Origin: Dryomyza anilis
Taxonomy: Eukaryota > Arthropoda > Insecta > Diptera > Dryomyzidae
Direction of reading: 5' to 3'
Length of the DNA stretch: 64,000 nt
Assembly (NCBI GenBank): GCA_951804985.1
Contig: OX638133.1
Coordinates: 53,596,622 to 53,660,621, forward strand
Shown: piece after piece, positions 55,137 to 64,000 of the stretch
Layout: every line of letters begins with the position of its first letter
Position numbering within the stretch: the stretch's first letter is position 1
The notes under the pieces: model-generated
What the model was told of the DNA's origin: nothing
Seen by the model: only the letters and a program-made list of their open reading frames with translations
The model's database searches: none
Made by a program: the position numbers and the translations under genes

Positions 55137-56137
55137 CACCCAAAAAAATATTGTTGTACTATTAACAAGATCAGCTTTGTTGAATTTATTTTAAAAAATA
55201 TTTGTGTTATAAAAACATTCCTGTTGTTGCAACAAGATTTTTATTAATTAAAACACATGTAGTCTTGTTAAGTTACAACATCATTTATAATGCTAAAATA
55301 TTAAAATATTCTACTTGTTAATAAAATGTGACGCTGTCACATGGACAAATAATTAAATAAAAAGTAAACAATAAATCAGAACATTTGAAGATAAACACAG
55401 GTAACGATTAAAAATAAAGAAAGGAAAGATTCTGATAATATAATTTGTATTTGCATGTGGACATTCAGCAACAAGGATCACAAAAACATGCAGCAACATG
55501 AACAACGAAAGCCCGTGTAATACCCGGCTAGTTAAAATATGTAATATCGAGGTATTAACAATTCGAACCACCCGTAGTCTATTTCTTCGCCTGACCGTTC
55601 GTTCATATCCCTGTCCGACCTATTTTTAATAATGGAGTTGTTCAGAAATGAGTGAATAAAAGTGGCTTCTTTCACTTTCCGACATTTAGCCAACGGACGG
55701 AAAGACATATGAACAAACCAGACGAAAAAACAAAATAACTATCCGGGTAGTTCGAAATGTTAATACCCGTGTATTACGTGCACCCGGGTAATCGAGTAAT
55801 CACAAGATTATATCTTCTAATTTGTTCAATAAATTCTAGAAATGAAAATTATGCTTTTTCTTAAATATAATAAATTGAAAGAATAGCGTTATTATTCCAA
55901 CGAGAATTATTTTATAAGTGTCTTCATATTCTTGTTGTTATAAAACATTTTCATTTATATATAAAATAATGTCACTTGATATTAACAATACTTTCTTGTG
56001 CGTCAATTTAAAATATCTTGAAGTTTTACAATACTATTGTTTTCGTATTAACAAGATATCTCTTTGGACGTAAATTAACAGATGTCTTGTTATAATAAAG
56101 ACAATTTTTTTTAATTGTACAAGTTTTTTTTTGGGTG
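55137..56137. mobile_element. TIR element CACCCAAAAAAA, left copy
   Basis: The ends CACCCAAAAAAA/TTTTTTTGGGTG are flanked by TA on both sides (55135-55136, 56138-56139). Subterminal AACAAG/CTTGTT steps recur on both arms. The middle contains inverted CCCGGGTA-type segments and GACATATGAACAAAC. It has no transposase. Its structure (TA, CAC end, TTGTTA steps) resembles the NELF-carrying element. Confidence 0.88.
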
Positions 56138-56610
56138 TACCGATCGCCCCGAAAACCTTAAAATGAATTGTAGGTTAATTTGATATCGAGGCTAAATCTT
56201 GATTTGAAGTAAAAATTGAAATCAATTTAAGATTTAGTGTTAATATTGATTTGAAAATAAGGGAATTTTCAAGTTACGGTTAAGTTACCAGTTTTTTTTG
56301 TAAAAGCTATGATTCTTAAATTTAGGTTAAAGGTGTTTCAAACGTTAACCTCAACTCTACGATTTGAAAGTAATGATTGATTTCAAAGCATTCGCAAGTG
56401 AATATTAAGTGCCATGGCATATTCGGATGTATCTGCAAAACATAATTTTTCCCTGTGTACACATGAATCAAAATTGTAATCACACGATATCCAAGCGGAT
56501 TTTGGATTATATCAAAGTGGGCGGGAAAAAAGTTACAAAAATATTAAAAGTGACCTCAACGTCTCGTGGTACCCTTTAAAAATAAAAATTTTTAACATAA
56601 TTTTTTGGTA
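56138..56610. other. Spacer between the inverted TIR elements
   Basis: It is 473 bp of AT-rich sequence with several GATTTGAA/TTGATTT variants. No gene is present. Confidence 0.5.
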
Positions 56611-57733
56611 CACCCAAAAAAAAATCTTGTACTATTAAAAAAAAATGTTTTTAATATAACAAGACATCTTGTTAATTTACATCCAAAGAGACATCTTGTT
56701 AATACAAAAACAATGATATTGTAAAACTTTAAGAAATTTTAAATTGACGCACAACAAAATGTTGTTAATATCAAGAGACATTCTGTTATATATAAATGAA
56801 AATGTATTTATATTAACAAAATAATAACGCTATCCTTTTAAATTAGTATATTTAATAAAAAGCATAATTTTTATTTCCAGAATTTATTGAGAAAATAATC
56901 TTGTGATGAAACCAGAGCTCTCCATTACCCGAGTGTCCGTAATAACCGTTATAAACTGTTCGAACTATACGAGTAGTTCTTTTGTTTGTTCATCTGAAGG
57001 GGGTCACGGATCACTTCAAACGGTACCATTCGATTTCCCACGATGTCTGTTAACAATTTAAATGTGTCTGTTTTATTTTCACTATCCGCCCACTTTTGTT
57101 CTTTTATTTCTAACCAACTCCAACATTAAACAAAAGGACGAACAGACATATGAATAAACGGTCAGATGAACAAATGAACTACGGGTAGTTCGAACCGTTA
57201 ATACCTGGATATTACGGGTATTTTCACTACACGGGTATTACATGGTCTTTCGATCGTTCGGGAACCCGAAATATTCGTATGAAATCGAGAGCTCTGGATG
57301 AAACAGCCGTTGCCTCTGGAAAATTTGAATTCAAATTGTGGATTGCATGTCGCTGCAAGTTGTTTGTGATCCTTGTTGCTGAATGGCTTGATTTAATGTT
57401 CTATACACATGCAAATATAAAATATATTGCAAAATCAGTCGTTAATTTTATTTAGTGCGTTACCTGTGTTTATCTTCAAATGTTTTGATTTATTGTTTAC
57501 ATCGTATTTAAATAATTTTACATGTGATAGCGTTACATTCTTAAAAATATTAAACAAAATCTATTTTTATTAACAAGATAAATAAATGCTGTTGTAATTC
57601 AACGAGACTACATGTGTTTCAATTAATAGGAATCTTGTTGCAACAACATGAATGTTTTTATAATACAAATATTTTTTAAGAGAAATTTAACAAAGCTGTT
57701 CTTGTTAATAGTACAACAATATTTTTTTGGGTG
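56611..57733. mobile_element. TIR element CACCCAAAAAAA, right copy, inverted
   Basis: It is homologous to the left copy but in the opposite orientation: its right end matches the left copy's left end through TATTGTTGTACTATTAACAA. TA flanks lie at 56609-56610 and 57734-57735. It is 1123 bp and differs by several indels, so the two are separate insertions of moderate age. Confidence 0.88.
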
Positions 57734-57790
57734 TATAAGAGTGGCAAGATTAACTTTTAAAAAAAAGTTAAATTCCCTTACATACATTAA

Positions 57791-58106
57791 CCCTTAAAAT
57801 AGATCCCTCGATTCTGGACAAGGTTTGTTCTACGACTTTGCGCATAGATGTTACCAGATCAAAAATTCCTCGTTGGTTCCTTGCGGAAAATCGTGGAAAA
57901 TGTAAATAAAAGCATAAAAGTATGAATAATTGTGGTTTGTTTTGATCCGTCAAATGAAGTTTGTTTTAAACGAAGATCGGCGCAAAGGGTGGCGCTTGGA
58001 TCAATAAACTTTTTAAAGTCGAAGCGGGAAGAATGAATAAAATTCGTTGAACAAAGTTTGGATTTTCATCCGTTGGATCCTGGCGGAACCAGTGGGCATT
58101 TAAGGG
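57791..58106. mobile_element. piggyBac-like MITE with TTAA target duplication
   Basis: TTAA (57787-57790) then CCCTTAAA at the left, and TTTAAGGG then TTAA (58107-58110) at the right. A TTAA duplication and a CCC end are features of the piggyBac superfamily. The 316-bp interior includes CCTCGATTCTGGACAAGG. It has no transposase. A second copy at 60151-60459 lacks the left TIR because the tandem duplication begins inside the element. Confidence 0.8.
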
Positions 58107-58808
58107 TTAAAGGTTTATTTTTGTATATAAAAGTCAGCCAATTTTTTAGAATTTTTTATTGCACTGTTAGAAGCGCCGCAGGAATTTTTTTATATAAAAT
58201 TTTTTTTTTTTAATATTTGTAATCTAAAGTTATTTTTTATTATTAGTGTATTTTTATATTATTATAGTAATAACAATTATAGAAGCGCTGCAGGCAAATT
58301 TTTTGGAAAAATTTCATTGGACATTATCTGTTTTAATAGTACATTTTTTGAACATATCCACTCGATTTTTTTATTGACCCTGAAAATTTCCAAACAAAAA
58401 ACCATATGAAAGATTCACAAAATCCTGTACATTCATGTATGGGCCATTCCACACCAAATCGACCAGCGGTTGGAACTCACCTTCTTCGATTTCAATGAAA
58501 TTATCGGAGTTTCTAGCATTTCTAGTTCAAGAGATATTTAAATATGAACAACAGTACAAAAGTGATTTTTGGCACTTTTTTCCAACTTTGAGCCACTGTA
58601 TCTCTGGAAGTAGTGGTCGGAAAAAATAAAAAATAATTGTTTAGTGCATGTCTCGATACCCTTTATCAGTTGCCAAAAGTTCATTAAGATCGAAAAGGTG
58701 GAAAAAAATTGCAATGACTTGGCAAAAGTAGGACTAACAATTACAAAAATAACTTTAAAAATATCCTGTATCCTTTTTTTAACTTAATTTTTTGGGAGTG
58801 GCAAAATT

Positions 58809-58842
58809 AATCTTCGTGACCGTTAAGACGGTCACGAAGATT
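58809..58842. other. Perfect hairpin, 15-bp arms, 4-nt loop
   Basis: AATCTTCGTGACCGT, loop TAAG and ACGGTCACGAAGATT are followed by a T run. It recurs at 61162-61195 in the second duplication copy. It looks like a bacterial terminator, but in this context it is simply an inverted repeat. Confidence 0.85.
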
Positions 58843-59064
58843 TTTTTTTAACCAGATAATTTCCGGAACTCTGAAAAATATGTTTGTATTTTTTATGTCT
58901 TACAAATAAAAAGAAGGTCTATTTTTGTACATAATAGTCAACCAATTGTTTCAGTATTTTATATTGCAATATGACACAGTTAGAAGCGCCGCAGGCCATT
59001 TAAAAAAAAATCTCGCCTTTTTTGTTTAATTATTTGTAATCAAATGTTTTTTTAGTGTATTTAT

Positions 59065-59300
59065 ACCCTGTGAGGTACAGGGTATATTAACTTTGTGCAG
59101 ATATTGTAACGCCCATTAGGAGGCATGGCCGGTATGGAAACGTATATATTTTCTTGATAAGCATCACCACCCGAGTCCGTTTAGCTATATCCGTCTGTCT
59201 GTCCGTCCGCCTGTCTTGCTGTTCGTATATACGATAACTTGAGAAATACTACTTAGAACGCGATGAAATTTCGTTTCAATACTTTCTAGCCAAAAGTTAG
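59065..59300 (+). repeat. Dispersed fly-type repeat with GTCTGTCTGTCCGTCC
   Basis: It starts with the small hairpin ACCCTGTGAGGTACAGGGT, then GGAGGCATGGCCGGTATGG, TTCTTGATAAGCATCACC, and the pyrimidine-rich GTCTGTCTGTCCGTCC block. It recurs at 61418-61653 by the duplication, and inverted at 63400-63655. Such blocks are common in fly genomes (general knowledge; the named family is not certain). Confidence 0.8.
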
Positions 59301-60150
59301 TTCTGTCAATGGAAATGAGCTATAAAATTTAAAATGTATTGTTATTGTTAGAATTCACCTAGAAATAAAAAAAGTCTGTCCCATATGAACGAACTTACCC
59401 ATGTGAACTTATTTTGGTATTAATAATAGAAGCGCCGCAGTCAAATTTTTTGGAAAATTCATTGGAGTTTATTTGTTTTAATAGTCAATTTTCTGAACAG
59501 TATTGATTCATTAATATTTTTGGTTTTTTTTTTGAAAATTGTATACTCGTATTTTTAATTGACCCTCAAACTTTCCAAAATTTCTTAAATTTTCTTATGA
59601 AATATTCACAAAATATATTAAAAAATAATGAAAAAAAAAAAAAATAGAAATAACATCCAAATAATTATGAAATAGTACCTAACATAATTCATCTCCTACC
59701 AAACTTTTAGTAACATAAGTAAAAATCTTATTTTTAGGAAAATAAAGAAAACTAAATTGCTGATTAAACTAATGTAGTGTTTGAAAAATTTTCTTAGGGA
59801 ATATTTCCCATAATGCTATTTCAACGTAAATTTCCTTTTTATTCCAAATATTTCTACCCTTCTTCTAATATTGTCTACTCGATTATATACATTTGACAAT
59901 TTTATGCTATATAAGAATATATGTCAGTCTTAAAAACTGATTTTGTAAATTTTCTGACTGCTTCCAAATATTTTCATTTGGACATTTTTAAAAATAAAAA
60001 TAAAAATAAAAATGTAGTTATATTTTTCCAATATGTTCGAATCGGTTCATATTTATTTTGTAATTATATGTCTATCTAAGAATAAATATAGATTATTAAA
60101 CATTTAAAAACTGCTTTTTGAAAAATTCCGAATGCATCCAATTATTTTAT

Positions 60151-62503
60151 AATAGATCCCTCGATTCTGGACAAGGTTTGTTCTACGACTTTGCGCATAG
60201 ATGTTACCAGATCAAAAATTCCTCGTTGGTTCCTTGCGGAAAATCGTGGAAAATGTAAATAAAAGCATAAAAGTATGAATAATTGTGGTTTGTTTTGATC
60301 CGTCAAATGAAGTTTGTTTTAAACGAAGATCGGCGCAAAGGGTGGCGCTTGGATCAATAAACTTTTTAAAGTCGAAGCGGGAAGAATGAATAAAATTCGT
60401 TGAACAAAGTTTGGATTTTCATCCGTTGGATCCTGGCGGAACCAGTGGGCATTTAAGGGTTAAAGGTTTATTTTTGTATATAATAGTCAGCCAATTTTTT
60501 AGAATTTTTTATTGCACTGTTAGAAGCGCCGCAGGAATTTTTTTTAAATAAATTTTTTTTTTTTTAATATTTGTAATCTAAAGTTATTTTTTATTATTAG
60601 TGTATTTTTATATTATTATAGTAATAACAATTATAGAAGCGCTGCAGGCAAATTTTTTGGAAAAATTTCATTGGACATTATCTGTTTTAATAGTACATTT
60701 TTTGAACATATCCACTCGATTTTTTTATTGACCCTGAAAATTTCCAAACAAAAAACCATATGAAAGATTCACAAAATCCTGTACATTCATGTATGGGCCA
60801 TTCCACACCAAATCGACCAGCGGTTGGAACTCACCTTCTTCGATTTCAATGAAATTATCGGAGTTTCTAGCATTTCTAGTTCAAGAGATATTTAAATATG
60901 AACAACAGTACAAAAGTGATTTTTGGCACTTTTTTTCCAACTTTGAGCCACTGTATCTCTGGAAGTAGTGGTCGGAAAAAATAAAAAATAATTGTTTAGT
61001 GCATGTCTCGATACCCTTTATCAGTTGCCAAAAGTTCATTAAGATCGAAAAGGTGGAAAAAAATTGCAATGACTTGGCAAAAGTAGGACTAACAATTACA
61101 AAAATAACTTTAAAAATATCCTGTATCCTTTTTTTAACTTAATTTTTTGGGAGTGGCAAAATTAATCTTCGTGACCGTTAAGACGGTCACGAAGATTTTT
61201 TTTTAACCAGATAATTTCCGGAACTCTGAAAAATATGTTTGTATTTTTTATGTCTTACAAATAAAAAGAAGGTCTATTTTTGTACATAATAGTCAACCAA
61301 TTGTTTCAGTATTTTATATTGCAATATGACACAGTTAGAAGCGCCGCAGGCCATTTAAAAAAAAATCTCGCCTTTTTTGTTTAATTATTTGTAATCAAAT
61401 GTTTTTTTAGTGTATTTATACCCTGTGAGGTACAGGGTATATTAACTTTGTGCAGATATTGTAACGCCCATTAGGAGGCATGGCCGGTATGGAAACGTAT
61501 ATATTTTCTTGATAAGCATCACCACCCGAGTCCGTTTAGCTATATCCGTCTGTCTGTCCGTCCGCCTGTCTTGCTGTTCGTATATACGATAACTTGAGAA
61601 ATACTACTTAGAACGCGATGAAATTTCGTTTCAATACTTTCTAGCCAAAAGTTAGTTCTGTCAATGGAAATGAGCTATAAAATTTAAAATGTATTGTTAT
61701 TGTTAGAATTCACCTAGAAATAAAAAAAGTCTGTCCCATATGAACGAACTTACCCATGTGAACTTATTTTGGTATTAATAATAGAAGCGCCGCAGTCAAA
61801 TTTTTTGGAAAATTCATTGGAGTTTATTTGTTTTAATAGTCAATTTTCTGAACAGTATTGATTCATTAATATTTTTGGTTTTTTTTTTGAAAATTGTATA
61901 CTCGTATTTTTAATTGACCCTCAAACTTTCCAAAATTTCTTAAATTTTCTTATGAAATATTCACAAAATATATTAAAAAATAATGAAAAAAAAAAAAATA
62001 GAAATAACATCCAAATAATTATGAAATAGTACCTAACATAATTCATCTCCTACCAAACTTTTAGTAACATAAGTAAAAATCTTATTTTTAGGAAAATAAA
62101 GAAAACTAAATTGCTGATTAAACTAATGTAGTGTTTGAAAAATTTTCTTAGGGAACATTTCCCATAATGCTATTTCAACGTAAATTTCCTTTTTATTCCA
62201 AATATTTCTACCCTTCTTCTAATATTGTCTACTCGATTATATACATTTGACAATTTTATGCTATATAAGAATATATGTCAGTTTTAAAAACTGATTTTGT
62301 AAATTTTCTGACTGCTTCCAAATATTTTCATTTGGACATTTTTAAAAATAAAAATAAAAATGTAGTTATATTTTTCCAATATGTTCGAATCGGTTCATAT
62401 TTATTTTGTAATTATATGTCTATCTAAGAATAAATATAGATTATTAAACATTTAAAAACTGCTTTTTGAAAAATTCCGAATGCATCCAATTATTTTTGAA
62501 TTT
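60151..62503. repeat. 2.35-kb direct tandem duplication, copy 2
   Basis: It is almost identical to copy 1 (e.g. GGGAACATTT against GGGAATATTT near 62155). It continues at its right end into TTGAATTTGTCTGAATC. Confidence 0.93.
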
Positions 62504-62827
62504 GTCTGAATCGGATTTTTTAATTTTCTATTTAAAAATTTGTGATATTTTTTAAATATAACCAACTCGGACTTTATATATTGGCAATTTCTATGATTTT
62601 ATTTTTCAAAAATTTGCGACTGATTTCAAATATTTTCGAATTTTTCCGAGTCGGATTTAATACATTAATTCGATGAACTATTCGTGTTAAAAATTTTATA
62701 TATTACGATTTTTTAAAATTTTATGATTTATTGCTACTTAAAAATTGTGATAATGCCGAATATATACAACTTTTCGAATTTTTAGAGAGCAAAAACTAAA
62801 AATATTCAAAAACGAGTTGGGAAAGTT
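62504..62827. other. AT-rich spacer after the duplication
   Basis: It contains degenerate repeats of AATATTTTCGAATTTTTCCGA type that continue the motif at the end of the duplicated unit. No gene is present. Confidence 0.4.
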
Positions 62828-63655
62828 AGGTCACATGGGTAAGTTCGGTCACATGGGGCGGATTTTTATAGTCGGTCGGGCCCGACTATGGAATACCCTA
62901 CACCTTTGGTGGAGATATTAATGAGGAATATTTAATTGTATACCTTAATTTTAAATTTTTAATTATGCTGAACTTCAGAATATTATTCATATATCAGAAA
63001 TTTACGTCTTATATCCCCATAAATTAAAAAAAATTATATAAAGTATAAAAAACTAAAAAAAAAAAATGAAAAATATAATTGGGCGGACCACGCCTATATT
63101 TAAAATTTTGAAAGGCTAATATTTCATAAATTTGATTTTAATAATTTACGGATCAAATTTTTACTATGAAAACCCGGGATATAATGAAAAAAAAAAGTGG
63201 GCGGATCACGCCCATTTTTGGACCACATATTTTTAGGTATATTCTAACAATACGTTTTAAATTTTATAACTATATCTTGAATACTTTTCGAAATATTAGT
63301 TTCGAAAGAGTTATATAAAAGTGACTTGTATGGGAGGTGGGCGTGTCCGTTGACCGATTTTGCTCATTTTCAAACTCAGTTCCTACTTTTGGCTAAAATA
63401 TATTGAGACGAAATTTCATCGCATTCTGATCAGTATTTCTCAAGTTATTCTGTATTCGGACAGCAAGACAGCAAGACAGCAAGACAGCAAGACGGACAGA
63501 CAGACAGACAGACAGACGGACATGGCTAAACGGACTCGGGTAGTTATGCTGATCAAGAATATATATACTTTTCCATACCGGACACGCCTCCTAAGGGGCG
63601 TTACAATATATGCACAAAGTTAATATACCCTGTACCTCATAGGTGTAGGGTATAA
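62828..63655 (-). repeat. Longer inverted copy of the dispersed fly-type repeat
   Basis: From right to left it repeats TACCCTGTACCTCATAGG, the GACAGACAGACAG block, and finally CACATGGGTAAGTTCGG (62836), which is the complement of CGAACTTACCCATGTG at 59390. It holds additional GTGGGCGGATCACGCCC sequence absent from the short copies, so those have internal deletions. A palindrome ATAGTCGG/CCGACTAT lies at 62868-62890. Confidence 0.7.
63460..63520. repeat. Microsatellite: AAGACAGC then GACA repeats
   Basis: Four AAGACAGC units run into five GACA units, inside the dispersed repeat. Confidence 0.9.
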
Positions 63656-63661
63656 TCAACC

Positions 63662-63772
63662 AATCAGAAACATGTGAAGCAAAACTGGTGACACATTTTG
63701 GTCAGACTTTTAGAACAGACATTCAAAGCAATGTCGGACGTAATCTGAGACCCAAAAGGAAATTGATGACAA
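63662..63772. repeat. Right partner of the inverted repeat at 54779-54878
   Basis: AATCAACCAATCAGAAAC, AGACATTCAAAGCAATGTCG and GACGTAATCTGAGACCC are the reverse complement of the left copy. After it the window ends in AT-rich sequence (63773-64000) without a visible gene. Confidence 0.85.
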
Positions 63773-64000
63773 ATAAAACAAATGTTTTTTCCTAAATGTT
63801 AATGTTTATTCAGGTGTTTTTTTTAGTTTTTTTTACTATTACAATAAACAGTACATATACAAACATATATAAACATTAACATATACAAATTGTAATTAAA
63901 ATAGAAGAAATAATTAAAGAAATAAATTGTTACTTGTATATATCGATGCCACTTAAGTGGCACGAACATCCAGCCAGAGATGAACAATCTGGGCATTCCC

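Larger units (their letters stand above)
57798..60150. repeat. 2.35-kb direct tandem duplication, copy 1
   Basis: The period is 2353 bp. The unit begins inside the piggyBac-like MITE and ends CCGAATGCATCCAATTATTT. Copy 1 has one more AAAAAT step than copy 2 near 60000. It contains an older, weaker internal duplication (58115-58400 against 58905-59600) and four AGAAGCGCCGCAG motifs (58169, 58281, 58983, 59428). No gene is present. Confidence 0.93.

Noticed and set aside
58809..58842. Rho-independent terminator
   Set aside because: The hairpin with T run fits the shape, but the window is eukaryotic and no gene lies upstream.

Overview
The window reads as AT-rich, repeat-dense eukaryotic DNA, most likely from a brachyceran fly. 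The grounds are Gypsy-type LTR retrotransposons with a Ser-tRNA-like primer site, an RTE-clade LINE, tRNA-headed SINEs, TA-, TTAA- and 8-bp-duplicating MITEs, the GTCTGTCCGTCC-type dispersed repeat common in fly genomes, and a captured fragment that reads like the NELF-C/D (TH1) elongation factor. I see no complete host gene. Species cannot be named from sequence alone.

Layout. 1-4781: a broken plus-strand relative of the main retroelement (protease and integrase pieces), AT-rich sequence, and gag-like debris. 4786-26381: two copies, A and B, of one minus-strand Gypsy-type element in an LTR-A-LTR-B-LTR tandem that shares the truncated middle LTR. The whole block is flanked by a single 4-bp target duplication (GCAT). 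Both copies keep an uninterrupted pol ORF and a textbook -1 frameshift signal at the gag/pol overlap. Both also share an in-frame TAA inside gag. Copy A has lost its 5' gag and leader, and carries an RTE LINE (6851-10170) in its 3' untranslated region.

26382-29835: retroelement target flank, remnants of an uncharacterised protein, and unassigned sequence. 29836-40783: three nearly identical tandem copies of a 3.65-kb unit. Each holds a 1.2-kb TIR element with a TA target duplication, and inside that a broken fragment of NELF-C/D on the minus strand. This is the most unusual structure in the window.

40784-54778: mainly non-coding, with a 61-bp-arm perfect palindrome, several MITEs (one with a clean 8-bp duplication), two related SINEs, minisatellites and exon-like debris. 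54779-64000: an inverted pair of TIR elements, a TTAA-flanked piggyBac-like MITE, a 2.35-kb direct tandem duplication that starts inside that MITE, and inverted dispersed repeats near both ends.

Only the retroelement genes work together as a system. Gag (coiled-coil, capsid and zinc-knuckle parts) is translated first; Pol (protease, RT, RNase H, integrase) is reached by frameshifting; the LTRs provide the TATA box and polyadenylation signal, and the primer site and polypurine tract prime the two cDNA strands.
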